From NCBI RefSeq assembly GCF_048544455.1, contig NC_133526.1:11300001-11364000 (forward strand): a stretch of DNA of 64,000 bases, given 5' to 3'. The DNA comes from Silene latifolia (Eukaryota > Streptophyta > Magnoliopsida > Caryophyllales > Caryophyllaceae). The notes beneath the pieces were generated by a model. It was not told the DNA's origin. It saw only the letters and a program-made list of their open reading frames with translations, and did no database searches. Of the stretch, positions 9,034 through 20,879 are shown piece by piece (position 1 is the stretch's first letter; every line of letters begins with the position of its first letter). A program made the translations under genes and the position numbers.

Positions 9034-10632
9034 ATGGCAAGGACTAAGGGAGCAACAAAGGCACCAAAGGCTAAGGCACTCTCACAAAGGCAAAAGGCTC
9101 TTCAAACAAAGAAAGCTTTGGCTATGGTGGTAGCAACACCAAACTTGGAAGTGCAACAACAACAACAACCTTCTATGGGAGCAACAACACCTTCTACTCC
9201 GGTAATTAATCAACTTTTGCATTATCCGGAGGTAACTTTTATTTCCGATACCCATATAAATACCTTTGTCAAGTTTGCTATGAAGTCATTACAATCCACC
9301 AAATTCATATGTGAAGATACCTTACAAAAATTGGGTGTTCTTGAACAAACAAAAGCCTTTTTCAAAGCCATGGGGTTGAAGAAATTGTTTGAAACAAAGG
9401 AATTGACATACCCCTCCCTTGTTTTGGAATTTTTAAGTTCTTTGAAAGTCACCAAAGTTGAGAATAGGGAAAATCTCGAGTTTCGTCTAGCTAATGTTAG
9501 TAGACGCATTACCTTTAAGGAATTAGGTAAAATTTTGGGTCTTAGTGATGAATCGCGTTATCTTAAGCATTATGGAAAGTATGACCCCGAGCCTCTTTGG
9601 GAGGCAATCTCCGGGAAGAAATTTGAGGATTTTCATGCATGTCGTGCTCTTTTGGTCCATCATCCGGGCATAAGAGTATGGCACAAGGTTGTGGGAAATA
9701 CCATAATTGCTAGGAAAGACACCAATCATTTCACAAGACTTGATTTTATTCTCCTTGAATCGGCTTTGAATATCGGAAGAATTCATACCAAGCCTTACAA
9801 TTCTTTGAGGCTCTTGGTACATAGATGGCTCAACATCGATAGTGGGAAGAAGGGCACGACCGTTATTGTCAATGGCGGCCTAGTCACGGTCCTAGCTAAG
9901 CACTTTGATCCTAACTTCAATAAGGATAACAAGTACAAAGCAAAGGAAGGTGGCCATCTTATTGATATGCATATTATGATTCACAAGTTCAAGTGGGTTG
10001 CTCAAAACCCCCTTGACACTAAGTATGGATGGCTAACTAGTGAAGCTAGATCGTTCACCTTGCCCTCGAAGATTTGTCGCCTAAGCGTCCACCGGACCAA
10101 TTATCTACTTCCCCTTTCCGAAGAAGCCGAGTATATCATTCAACAACAAAAGGGTGATCTTGAAACCCCCTCCTCTTCCATTGTCATACCACCTTACCCC
10201 TTTGAGTATGAAGAGTTCAAACCGGAAGGAATTGAAATTGGGAAAGACTATGTGACTCTTCTCATGCAAGCAATGCACAAGCAAGCCTATGAAGATCGGA
10301 AAAATGCTTATTTGGCTCAATATCCACCCCTCCTACATTTAGCTAGGCAAGGACTCCTTGATCCATCTTGTCCTTTGCCTAGTTGGGCGGATAGAGAAGT
10401 CTTATTTCCGGGTGCATCTAGGGACGTTGTGGGAGACAATGAGGTTGTTGGAAATGATGAAGAAGTTGATGATAATATTGAGGAAGATGCAAGTGAAGAT
10501 GGAGAAAGAAATGGTGAAGATGATGATGAGCAAGATGAGGAAGAAAGTGAAGAAGCAAATGACAAGGAAAGTGGCAATGTGACCACTTCTCATGAGGGAA
10601 GTGATGATGATGATAGCATGATGGAAGACTAG
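9034..10632 (+). CDS. Athila-specific ORF protein
   Basis: An open frame of 532 codons from the ATG beginning MARTKGATK. Residues 1-40 are lysine/alanine-rich and basic, suggesting nuclear or nucleic-acid association. A globular region from about 75 to 350 matches my memory of the Athila ORF-1/putative plant transposon protein family, with words such as FKELGKILGLSD, RALLVHHPG and SLRLLVHRWLNID. The C-terminal part from about residue 466 is strongly acidic (runs of Asp/Glu). The function is unknown; it has been called env-like, but I see no clear signal peptide or membrane segment. The frame is intact. The preceding leader has ATTC repeats near 8750-8770 and A/C-rich sequence. Confidence 0.85.
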   Translation: MARTKGATKAPKAKALSQRQKALQTKKALAMVVATPNLEVQQQQQPSMGATTPSTPVINQLLHYPEVTFISDTHINTFVKFAMKSLQSTKFICEDTLQKLGVLEQTKAFFKAMGLKKLFETKELTYPSLVLEFLSSLKVTKVENRENLEFRLANVSRRITFKELGKILGLSDESRYLKHYGKYDPEPLWEAISGKKFEDFHACRALLVHHPGIRVWHKVVGNTIIARKDTNHFTRLDFILLESALNIGRIHTKPYNSLRLLVHRWLNIDSGKKGTTVIVNGGLVTVLAKHFDPNFNKDNKYKAKEGGHLIDMHIMIHKFKWVAQNPLDTKYGWLTSEARSFTLPSKICRLSVHRTNYLLPLSEEAEYIIQQQKGDLETPSSSIVIPPYPFEYEEFKPEGIEIGKDYVTLLMQAMHKQAYEDRKNAYLAQYPPLLHLARQGLLDPSCPLPSWADREVLFPGASRDVVGDNEVVGNDEEVDDNIEEDASEDGERNGEDDDEQDEEESEEANDKESGNVTTSHEGSDDDDSMMED

Positions 10633-12591
10633 CAAGCCTTGGAGACTCCTACTCTCCCATGGTTTGTCTATATCTCTTTGTATTTTATTTCATTTTGATC
10701 ATTGTTGGTTTAGTCCTAGCCCCATCAAAGGACTCACACCTCGGTACCATTGAGGTGTTCTTATTTTATTGTTCCCATTTGTAAAATCCAAAATGACAAA
10801 TTAGTTTCATGCATAGCATAGTGTGTGCATGAACTATACCCATCCTTGGACATTAGCAATAGTGTCTCACTCGGTTTGGGGAAGTTAATGCATACGCAAC
10901 GGGAGGTAATCTAAATTATCCTCTCCGTCATAACAAAAACCATGCATCATGTAGTGTAGCTTAGTATAGATTGCATTTAGTATAGAAATCATGCATCATC
11001 TTTGCATAATTTCCATCATTTTGGCCATTGAGGATAATGCCCATATTAGTGTGGGGATGGGAATTCTAACATTTAACTCTTATTCAAAAATCCAAAAAAA
11101 AATTGAAAAATTTCAAAAATCATAAAAATTGAAAAAATTGAAAACCCAAAAACAAGTTCATTTCCTTTGTATATATTGTCTTGTATATATTGTGTTTGTT
11201 TTATCCTTGTTCACATTGATTGACTACGCCACATCCGAAACATGAGGATATTGAAGACCGCATGGTATGATCTTTCCAATCTCCTTTCTCCTCTTTATGT
11301 TAATGACTATGTGGCTTTATTTTGATTGATGCGGTATAACAATGTGAATCTAGGACTTACATTTAGATTGTTTGTCATATTAGTTGGTAGAATCATATGC
11401 ATTAGGATGTTTATATGCTAGTTGCATCATGGCATGTAGTTTGCATGGTTAGAAAATTTTTGCGAAACCGTCTACTTGGGAAGCTTGACAAGTGTATATA
11501 GGCCCTAGTAGATGCCTTTTGTTCTTAAGACTTTGCTTGTTAGAATACTTGTAAAACACCCTAGGATGTGTCATGCTAGTATCTTTTGACCCATGGATTA
11601 AGGCCTAGTCAAGAGTACCTTGTGGTGTGATAACTCCTTGGCTACCGTTTATTCCAAGGTGACCCTTGAAACCATGCAACCATCATTCATCCATGTTCTA
11701 CCACATTTTTGTCAACAAAAGGAATGGGCACAAAAAGAAATCAATTTGAGTTCAATGAAATGAAAAGTGAAAGAAAGTTTGCAAAAATGCATCAAATGAA
11801 AAGAGGAGCAAAAATAGACTCCTAAAGCTTCAAATACAAGGCACCCTCGTTACTAATTGGGGTGACTTTGAAAATGTTCAAAAAGAAATGCACAAAAAAA
11901 AAAAAGTTGTCAAGTATTGAAATGCCAAAAATCAAAAAGAAATGGCAAGAAAGTGTTCTCAAATGTCAAATGCCACAAGAAATGGGGGGGAAAAACAAAA
12001 ACAAAAGCAAACTCCCAAAGTGAAACTCAAATATCTATTGATCCCTTTTTCCATCATATCCATTTTTGTGCATGGTAGAGAGGGGACGACCCTTCTTCTT
12101 GTCTAGGCAAGAGGGGGAATTCCGCGATCCTCCAGTGTTTCTAACACCATAGGGAGTCTACTCTTGACAAAAGCATTTAACGATTGAGGACAAAGGTACC
12201 CTAGCTAGACACAACTTGGAGGTGATTTATTGGTATCCTTCTAGGCTTAGTAGTTTGAACAAATTGCATCTATGAAGGATTGTGTACCCTTGAATTGCTT
12301 CCCTTGTAGATAATTTCCGCCACTTGATGAGGGAGTGGCTATTCTTTTTGTAGATGCATCCATTATGTGTTTTTGTGTGCTTAATGTTTGGATGTGTCGC
12401 CATTTTGGCAAGACCCACCTTGCCTTACAATAAGGCATCCTACCTCATGGTTGTCTTGTTGTGAGTTGAAGGGGCGGAGTGAGACCCGCTAATTGTCTCA
12501 TATCGGCTATATTATTAGGATATGTTAGTATTGGTCCTAGTCTTTGTCACCTCTTTACTCGGGACGAGCAAAGGTTCGGTTTGGGGATATT
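10633..12591 (+). other. Athila 3' untranslated region and polypurine tract
   Basis: About 1.96 kb without an open frame. It includes A-rich runs (about 11090-11150 and 11885-11905) and 'GGTTTGGGGATAT' (12579-12590), the polypurine tract before the 3' LTR. The A-rich runs resemble retroposed tails, but I see no flanking target duplications. Confidence 0.75.
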
Positions 12592-14352
12592 TGATGTGAC
12601 CATAATTGGCGCATATTTGGCCCCCGAATTAGCCTTGTTTCCATGCTTTTTAGTGCTTATTTGGGTCATTTCCTATCTTTAGTTCTTTGTTTTGCATATT
12701 CTTTGAGATTTTGATCCCTTGGTAGGAAAGGAGTAAGAATCTTGCATTTTCATGGCAAAACGAGACTAAATTGATCGAATTCAATGACCAAGCATCAAGG
12801 AGAGACAAGACTAGAAGGCCTTTGTACATATCATAGTAGAAGAGCAATAATGAGGAAAGATCCTTGAGTCCCCAAGGAAATCCCCAAGGAATTTATGAAG
12901 AAAAGGGAAGAAAAGAAGAAGTTACTATGCTGACTGACAATCCGAGCGGATTGTCAACAATCCGTTCGTCCCACCCTCGCACAATCCGAGCGTCCCACGC
13001 CAGAATCCGCTCGGATTCCCCTCAACAATCCGCCCGGCTTCCTCGTAATCCGCTCGGATTCCACCGCACAAATCCGTCCGTCCCGACCTTATTCCGCCCG
13101 GATTTCTTCACAAAGACGGATTGTCTTCTTCAAGCTACGAAAAGAGAAGCCCTTCTCTCGAAAAAATACCGGTCCTCCTTGCTCAACTTAAAAAGTGTAA
13201 TTACTAGTTTAGCCCTTAGTTAACCCTAATGCATCCTCCCTAATTTTCACTATAAATACCCCATTAGGCTAATTAGAGGAGCATGTTCTTCTTATCAATA
13301 ATTAGTGTAGTTAATATCAATCAAATCTCTCTTTAATATTGTAATCAAGTATTAATCAAGTTTTAATCCAAGTTTTAGTTCTTTAATTTATTCTCTCTCT
13401 TGTTCATCCTTTATTTTTGGTAATTGAAGATTATTTGGGTTATTATTGGGAGATTGACAACCTCTCAATCAAACATCAAGTACTTCTATTATTCTTGCTT
13501 TATTATTGGAATCATTAGTAGGTATAATCTCTTAATCCCTTTTTTAATTATTGTTAATTACTTTCATTTATTCATCATGTTTCATATTGTTGGTATGATT
13601 GACAACCTTGCTAGCATGATCAACATGATAATGAGTGAGTAGTCTCTTAGCTAGGGTTAATGGGTGATTAGGGGAAACCAACATGGGGAATGATTCATGC
13701 TTAAATTAATATGCTTTCATGTTTTATTTGCTTGCTTGTTTTGATCTCAACTCATGCACATGTTATATTTGATGAAATGCTAAGCCTATGAATCCTTGCA
13801 TTTACTATCATCTCCTATCTTTTCAATGAGACTTGTAAGACATAACCCAACTCGAGTCTCATTAGACCATGCATGTTGTTGAGTAGGGAAGATTAAGTCG
13901 ACTTGTAGGTGTTGTACAATCTAATCGATTCGGCTCCGGGACCCAAACTTTCCTAGGATTGTAAGATATAACCCAACTCAATCCATCACAACAATAATTG
14001 CTTGCTTATAATTTGAGAACATGTTTGTATGATCATATCCCATGATTCCCCTATGACCCCATGACACCCTAGTGCCTTTAATCAATTGTTTACACCCCTT
14101 TAATTCATCTTGCTTGTTTATTTTCATTGTTATTCTAGTTTAGTAACCTTCTACATCAACCCAATTTGTGACACCCCTTAGACACCACTAGTTACAATAG
14201 AAATCTCATTTCAACTCCCGTCCCTTGGGATCCGACCTTTACTTGCCTCTTTACTAATTGCAGAGTTGCTTGTTAAGCTATAAATTGTGTTTTGATTCGA
14301 CCGTGACCAACGACCGCATCTTAATTTGTGAACACTTAGCGGGATCGCATCA
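12592..14352 (+). repeat. 3' LTR of the young Athila element
   Basis: 1,761 bp, matching 3303-5059. The first 300 bp and last 430 bp match almost base for base. Two blocks differ clearly: the AATCCG cluster (12955-13175) and about 13660-13910 versus 4370-4620. Differences are thus clumped rather than spread evenly. Confidence 0.92.
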
Positions 14353-15624
14353 AGTAGATTATTAGTTCTAGTAATTGGGTTGTAACAAGGTTGAAGATTT
14401 CTCCATCCTTATTTTCAATCCAAGTTTTCTTCTTGCTATTGAATTGGTTCAATTTCCTTCTTTAGTTTCATTTGTTTATATTTGCTTTCTCTTAAGTTTT
14501 GTTAATTGTTTATACTAGAATCCTTCTCTGTTCTCTGTTGTTGTTAGATTGTTATTTTTCTCTCTCTTGTTCATCTCTTCCTTGTTCACCATTGTTCTTC
14601 TCATCCAAAGATTGAGTCTTTGGGTTTTTGTGTCAAAGTTTGTGTATTTTGCCTTAATCTAATCCTTTCTCATCTTAGCTTAATTTGTCTTTCATCATAG
14701 TTTTGTTGAATTATTGCATGATTAATAGTAGAATCCAACTTCACATCATGTTCATGTTTAAAGAACCCATCTTTATTAATTGTTTTATCTTAAGAACCAT
14801 GATTAGTGAGTAGTCCTTTCACTAGGATTCGGTTTAACCCAACATGTATAATTTGCTTGATTGATTCTTATTAAGGGTTGTTGTTGGGGAGGTTTGATAA
14901 GGGTAGGTTAGAGGTCTGTTTTGATAAATTGGCCAATTTTGGGTAGTGTTGGTTTGTGACCCTTGTCCACCAACGAAAGTTGGTTAGGTTGGGAATCGAG
15001 TACCCGGAATTTGGTCATATTGCTATATTTGGTTGAGACCGAGAGGGAGAGCCAATGGAGGGCACCTCTAGTATTGGGCTTGAAATCGACCTCCAAGAAG
15101 AGGAGTGGGATGACCCGGATTTTGATGAGGGCTTATTGACCTTAGCTAATGTTAGGGGACATTGGGAATGTGCATGTTTTCGGGGTAACCGGATGTTAGG
15201 CTAGGGATACCGATCTTCAAACTCGAGAGGGGGGTTGGTCGGGAGTGCTAGTGTCCTTTTTCGAACCCGAGAGGAGGGTTCTAGGCGAATTAGACCCATC
15301 TCCACCTTAAGCACCTACCCAACGACTAGCCTAGGGAATCTTGACGGAAAATTATGGATTCTTGGGGGAAAATCGAGTCCTAGGTTTTTTTATTCTATTG
15401 AATTACAACTTCAAGTCTCACTTGCTTAATTTTCATAATTAGTCTATTTGCATTTTTATTTTGATTAGTTTAGTCGATTAGTTAAAAATCCAACCCTTTT
15501 ATTATCGACTTAACTAAGCCTAAGAATTAGGACAATTAGTAATCTCCCTAGCTCCTCGTGGATTCGACCCTCAATTTGTACGACGACAAACCATGCACTT
15601 GCGAGGTCAAGATTTGAACCATCA
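14353..15624 (+). mobile_element. Old Athila-like LTR, right part
   Basis: This continues the LTR interrupted at 3302, starting with the duplicated AGTAG. The 'CTCGTGGATTCGACCCTCAATTT' type segment near 15555 is typical of the last part of plant Ty3 LTRs, and the LTR probably ends with ACCATCA at 15624. Together the two parts make an LTR of about 1.9 kb. The open frame near 15235-15429 shows no domain and is not called. Confidence 0.6.
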
Positions 15625-15949
15625 AAAACACACTCAAATTCACCCCCATCCACGCACTTGCAACCAACAACGTCGCACACGCAGCTAGACTCCCCAATGA
15701 CCCAAAACGTCCTCAAAACGACTCAAAACATGGGCTGTAAAATCGACTATAAACTTGACAATTTAAGCAATTAAAACAAGTTTTCCCTTTATATAGTATT
15801 GTACTATCATGTCCCAAAAGTTTCAGACCGAAGGAGCTAAAACGAATGCACAATAGCTTTACGAATATTTACCGAAATTGACTCAAAACAAAGTATTTTT
15901 TGTTTTTACTGCTGCTGTCCAGCTACTATTGAAAAGTAAGTAAAAAAGA

Positions 15950-16173
15950 AAAAAAAAAACTGTTCCAAAGTTAGTTAAAAAAACTATAGTTATTGCAAGG
16001 GCTTGAACCCAGGTTGCTCCCAGGTTGCTGCATAAATGGTAGGAGATGGCTAGTACCACTGAACCACTAAGGTCTTATGATATATAATCACACAAATAAA
16101 TCTATATTTATTTTTTTAAGATTAATGGGGGTGAGAGTTCACCCCATCGCCTCCTATAAATCCGATGCTGGTA
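15950..16173 (-). mobile_element. tRNA-like / SINE-like repeat fragment
   Basis: Read on the minus strand: a repeat head (CCAGCATCGGATTTATAGGA), then an A-box-like TAGTGGTTCAGTGGTA and a B-box-like GGTTCAAGCCC about 45 bases apart, then T-rich sequence. The pol III box pattern suggests a tRNA-derived repeat. The spacing is too irregular for a functional tRNA gene and no cloverleaf is convincing. Confidence 0.35.
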
Positions 16174-16191
16174 CACACACCCCTAAATTAA

Positions 16192-16943
16192 GGTGCTGTT
16201 TGACCAAGCTTTAAAAGTGTTTTTGTAACTGAAAAAGTAGTAGCTAGACCAAACACCCCTAAATTATGGAGTTTTAAAACAACTTTTAAAAAGTCAAAAA
16301 CTGATAACTTACCCCAAAAGTAGAAGTAGGTATTTTCTACTTCTACTTTTCACATACAGTGCTAAAAATTCATTACTAATGTGCTTTTTTTTTTCTCCGG
16401 AAGACCATTACTTTTTTATATCAGTTGGTCTTGCTTCAGACGGGTTATTTTGGTTTGAAATAATAAGATGAGATTTTGTAACCATTTTACAGTCAAATGT
16501 GACCACTATTGAAAAACACGTTATCATAAGTTGTAACACTGGTTGTATCATTGTGGTTACATTTCACCATAAGTGTCACATATTCCCTTCTGAAACTTCA
16601 GACGAGAAGTGACCGTCTGAAACAAGAATTTGTGTTTTTACAATTCTTGTTGTAACTCCACTTTTTCTCTTCTCTGCCTGGCCAAACTTATACTCCGTTG
16701 AAGTCTTACATCGTGAGATCGTCTTATAATTTGTGAGACCGTTTTACATATAAGTAATATAATTAACAAAAAACAAAGTGAAAAAATAAGATAAAAGTAA
16801 GTAGACCAAACATATCAATTTTTTAAGAAACTACTTTTACAAATATTAGGCCAAACAATTTCAACTTTTTCAAGAAGTAGTTTCTTAAAAAACTCATTTT
16901 AAGAAATAAAAACACTTTCACATAAACTTGGCCAAACAGCACC
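16192..16943. mobile_element. Tourist-like (PIF/Harbinger) MITE
   Basis: 752 bp with inverted ends GGTGCTGTTTGACCAAGCTT and, at the right, AACTTGGCCAAACAGCACC. It is flanked by TAA on both sides (16189-16191, 16944-16946), the 3-bp target duplication of PIF/Harbinger elements. An inner inverted pair (TCTTGCTTCAGACGG near 16429 and CCGTCTGAAACAAGAA near 16613) marks a second MITE nested inside. No coding capacity. Confidence 0.8.
16428..16631. mobile_element. MITE nested inside the Tourist-like element
   Basis: Inverted ends GTCTTGCTTCAGACGG and GACCGTCTGAAACAAGAAT bound about 200 bp. The target duplication is not clear. A similar GTGAGACCGT word lies outside it near 16733. Confidence 0.5.
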
Positions 16944-16946
16944 TAA

Positions 16947-18280
16947 GTTTTCTCAAATTCCAACCATACAATCTCCTAACTCGATCATATGTTTTCTAAA
17001 TCGATCATATTTCTTCAGTTATACCCTAGTAAAACGAATATCTAACACGTTTTTGGTTGGTTAATTAGAAAGTATACATAAAATTAGTGTTTCATTAATT
17101 AGAAATTATAAACCATTAAGGGTTTGATTTTTTTAAGGACTTTAAGGTGTGGTTTGGTGGTTTGTGGTTGTTAGGGCTGGAGTAGATGAAGGGGCGGGTT
17201 GTCAGGTTGGCGGGTGGAAGGGCGGTGCGGGTCTGCCGGTCGTGGAAATCGAGCAAGGAGTGAGGTGTTTGGTGGATGGGGGCGGGGGCGGGACTGTGAG
17301 AGGGGTAAGAGTGGTGGTCGCAATCTGGATGTCGCAATCATTGGGCGGTTTACGTGGTTGTCAGCGAACGGTGCAGATGAGACGGGTAGTGGTGATACTG
17401 GTGGAGGAGTTGTGGGGGTGGTTTAAGGGATGACTAATGTTGTCTAGCGAGTAAAATAAGAGGTCATCTACGGAAGTTGGTCAACGATTTGCCGGCCGCC
17501 GATAGAATAGAAGACGGTAAGGTGAAAGTGGGTGGACAAGGTGGTTGTCGGTGGTTGGTGGTGAGGGGAGGTGGTTTTAAATTGAATTACTCGTGTTTTA
17601 TTGATATTTTATTTTTATACGTAATACAAGGACTCTGGGAGAGAGAAAGGATGAGAGGTTTTGAGTCTTTGAGAGGAAGAGAAATGGGAGGGGCAATATT
17701 CGAAAGACTTACTGTATTGAGTAAAAATTGTATTACGAAAATCAGCACCATTATTATTATTGTCTTCGATTTTTTTAGCTACATAATTAATTCAACTTAG
17801 AAGAATTTTTTTATAATAAAAATTTCTATATTTTTATTTGTGAACCATAATTCAAGGTAGATTGAATGGTTGACATTATTTTGAGAGATTATGGTTAAAA
17901 TTATAAACGCTGAATAAATAAATGATGATTTTATCCGTAAAATCTATTCCGACAATAAAATCCTAAAATTTATTTAGTATTTGTTTTAATGTTTAATTTA
18001 CTTTTAGAAGGAAAAGTCAAATTTGAATGAAAAGCCAAAATTTAATGATTGTATTTAATGATACAAATTTTTCCAACATTATTTTTCTAGATAAATACAT
18101 GATATATGTTTTCTTTATTAAAATTTAGACGTTTATCTTAATACTAAAAAGTGAACACTAATATTTAATAATTGAAGCTAATGTACAAAAAGTTTTTTGC
18201 ACAAATCAAGATATATGGTAGCACAAGACAATTACCTATTGTGTTTGAAACATAAATAATTTGAATTATGAAAATAAATA
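16947..18280. other. Unassigned spacer with a G-rich block
   Basis: Mostly AT-rich. Positions 17140-17430 and 17510-17580 are strongly G-rich over C on the + strand and give open frames in several phases. The composition looks like an untranslated or captured fragment, and no domain or splice structure supports a gene. Confidence 0.4.
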
Positions 18281-18443
18281 TGAAAAAGTGAAAGAAATTA
18301 AGAATATTTATACGTTAATAATCAGTAAAGTTTAAGAAAATAAACATTTATAAAAGTTACTTTTGAAAAAGTGAAAGAAATTAAGAATATTTATACGTTA
18401 ATAATTAGTAAAGTTTAAGAAAATAAACATTTCTAAAAGTTAC
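18281..18443. repeat. Tandem duplication, 83-bp period
   Basis: 18281-18363 and 18364-18443 are nearly identical AT-rich units, each beginning TGAAAAAGTGAAAGAAATTA. Only two or three bases differ. Confidence 0.85.
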
Positions 18444-18722
18444 TAATCAGATACGTTTCTCGACCCAAAACCCGATCTGTGGTAAACCCGAACTTGTAAC
18501 CGCTTGCTCGAGCCGTTTGACAGGTCTGAGGCCCTGTTCTTTTGGACTTAATTTCGATTCTAATCGATTCGATTCATTGATTCACTCCATTGATTGATTG
18601 ATTCATTCAATTGATTCGATTGATTCGATTGAGATCAGTTGATTGATTTAGTTCAGTTCAACATTACTACTATTATTCTTATTGATATTCTTATTATTAT
18701 TTTTATATTAATGTATTTACTA

Positions 18723-18725
<3 letters not shown>

Positions 18726-18786
<61 letters not shown>
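18726..18786. repeat. (TTA)n microsatellite
   Basis: About 20 TTA units in the left core of the fold-back element. Confidence 0.9.
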
Positions 18787-18788
<2 letters not shown>

Positions 18789-18844
18789 TTATTATATTAC
18801 TATTATATTTATTAATAATTAATTCGTATTGTTTATATTATTAT

Positions 18845-19422
18845 TGATGGGGCATATTCTGCACCCGCTGACCGAGTCAACATATTGAGCAAGGTCAAAG
18901 CTAAAAGACATCAAGTCAACGTATTAATGACCTAGCAACCGAAAAGCCTCAGTCGGCTGTCACTGGGTCTCGGTCTCGGCAACTAGCCGGTCGAGAGGCA
19001 TATCCGCGTACTCACATCCAGTCCCCTCGGCATGGAGTCAACCAGGTCTGCCGTCCCGGCATGGGTCCCTCGGCCGAGGGTAAGATAGTCTTTCCACCTG
19101 CTAGCCACTTGGCCACTTGGCCACTACGTGACAAAAGGTGAAAGCCTATAAATACTCCACTTCTCTCATTGAGAAAAAGATCCCAAAATCATCTTAATCT
19201 GGTATAAACTCCCTTATCTCTCTACAATATACTTTGCCAAGTTAACACACAACTTATCTCTTTAAGTTTACTGACTTGAGCGTCGGAGTGAGTACGCTCG
19301 GTACCAAGCCGAGCCCTCAGTTTGTTCATCTTTACAAAAGAGAGTGAAAGGAAGAGACAAGCAACGAGTCATTCTACAAGCTTAAGTGGTCATAATCCTG
19401 CTCCGGAATTACACCCGGAACA
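18845..19422 (+). repeat. 5' LTR of the Retand element
   Basis: 578 bp. CTATAAATACTCC (19148-19160) is a TATA box. Compared with the 568-bp 3' LTR it carries an extra copy of a 10-base CTTGGCCA unit near 19115 and differs over about 30 bp near 18930-18960. Confidence 0.9.
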
Positions 19423-19511
19423 ATTGGCGCCGTCTGTGGGGATAGATACTAAAAGCTAGTCACCTCCCTTACAAAAAAAAACAAAACAAAACCATTCAAG
19501 AAGCTAAGAAG

Positions 19512-20756
19512 ATGTCAAAACAACAAGAAACTATGAGTGAAGGAACTGCATTCTTCCAGGATGACACGTTCCCTAATTCTGAAATCAGGCAGTCCCCCAC
19601 TGGCCGAGTCATCGAACCGGCGTACGGGATGCCAAAAGAGCCAGAGACACCGCTGCCTACCGGCCAAGTCACTGTCATGGGACATGTGGTCGATGCGGCC
19701 AAATTGAAGCTATTCCTGGACCTGATGGGTAGTACGCCGATCACCCCTGTCACGACGACGGTGACGGCAGCGCACCCACAGGTGACCAGGGCCCATAAAG
19801 TGACTCCGAACAACTTGTCCGGAGCGATACAAGGAGTTGGCCATGCTAGGACGCCGACAGAGCCCGTGGTGCCAGTGGCAGACCTAAGTCCTTCCCCCAC
19901 TCGCGGGAGGACAGCGTCGCCGCGGCAACAACGAGGCCACCCCCGAAGAAATGAAAGAAGTCCGGCTCACCAAAGTCGGACAACAAGAAGCTCTTCCCGC
20001 CAGAGGAAGAGAAGTCGGACTAAGGTTGCGAGGAGCCGATCGCCGCGTGTCATTCGACACGTGGTCAGACAGCCCCTCAGTGCCTATGTCCTCGAAGTCC
20101 TTGTGCCGAATAAACTGAAGCTGCCGCCCCTATCATACAAAGGGGATAACGACCCAACCGACCATGCCGAGGCTTTCGAGTCGTACATGTCGGTATGGGA
20201 GCAGCCTGATGAGGTGTGGTGCCGAGTCTTCCCAACGACCCTGCATGGGATGGCCCAAAGTTGGTACAAGGGGCTACCTAATGGCTCGGTATACTGTTAT
20301 GCCGACCTGAGGGACAATTTCATAGCCCAGTATGCTTGCAACAAGAGAAGGGCCATGGAAACATCAGATCTCCTCACTATCCGACAGGGGGAGGACGAGT
20401 CTCTCCGAAGCTACGTGAAGAGATTCGACGCAAAAGTTCAGTAGATCCGTGAGCTGAACACCGAACTGGCGGCCTTCGCACTGATGAAAGGCCTCCCGAA
20501 AGGCGAGTTCAAAAACGAGCTGATCAAGTGTGAAGATCTCAACCTGGACTCCGCCAGAAAGATGGCCGACCGAGCCGTAAAGGTGGAGGACTATCACAAA
20601 ACCTGGGTAGGCCACAGTGAAGCTGGGCACCCAGAGAGAAGAGCCGCCGGGACAACGTAGATGAAGGACGCCGTGACGGGAATAGTCACGCCCGAGAGAT
20701 TTAACAGAAATGACACTCGGCGGGCGCCGGAGGAGTTCGGGACCGTACAACCGTAA
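19512..20756 (+). pseudogene. Retand gag, with internal stops
   Basis: The frame starts with ATG at 19512 (MSKQQETMSEG) and stays in one phase through stop codons at 20442-20444, 20658-20660 and 20754-20756. An Arg/Ser-rich basic block lies near residues 130-190. The gag core follows, with words such as KLPPLSYKGDNDPTDHAEAF and GMAQSWYKGLPNGS. The product would form the particle shell, but the nonsense codons cut the capsid domain after about 310 residues. Residual sequence as far as about 21050 continues the gag C-terminus in shifting frames. Confidence 0.88.
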
Positions 20757-20879
20757 GCGATACAGAGCCTCTCACCCCCCCCGGTCGCCTCTCCGGCCGA
20801 GGTCTTCACCCGAGCAAGAATGATGGGCGAGAAGGGGCAAGGCCCCCATGGCGAGGGGGGACGGTGACGCAAGCCGCTT

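Larger units (their letters stand above)
3303..14352 (+). mobile_element. Non-autonomous Athila-type Ty3 retrotransposon, full length
   Basis: An 11,050-bp element with 5' LTR 3303-5059, primer binding site 5064-5081, gag-protease 5199-7994, Athila ORF 9034-10632, polypurine tract about 12574-12590 and 3' LTR 12592-14352. It is flanked by AGTAG at 3298-3302 and 14353-14357. The LTRs start TGATGTGACC and end CGCATCA. Only about 1 kb separates the two open frames, and it holds no reverse transcriptase, RNase H or integrase motifs, so mobility must depend on proteins supplied by a relative. Intact frames, mostly matching LTRs and a perfect target duplication indicate recent insertion. Confidence 0.93.

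Noticed and set aside
9034-10632. Athila ORF as a viral-type envelope protein
   Set aside because: I see no clear signal peptide, fusion peptide or C-terminal membrane anchor. The basic head and acidic tail argue against it, so it was described only as the Athila ORF.
15950-16080. Possible tRNA gene on the minus strand
   Set aside because: Box-like words are present but acceptor and anticodon stems do not pair convincingly, so it was kept only as a SINE-like fragment.
1433-16173. One giant transposon bounded by the related CCAGTGGCG and CCAGCATCGG heads
   Set aside because: The heads are diverged and no target duplication joins them. Independent copies of the same repeat family are more likely.
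17149-17433. Gly/Val-rich open frames
   Set aside because: They come from G-rich composition, are open in several phases and have no domain, splice context or start-site support.
19496-19900. Minus-strand open frame opposite Retand gag
   Set aside because: It is a shadow of the gag frame with no domain. The real antisense gene of the element lies at 25859-28346.
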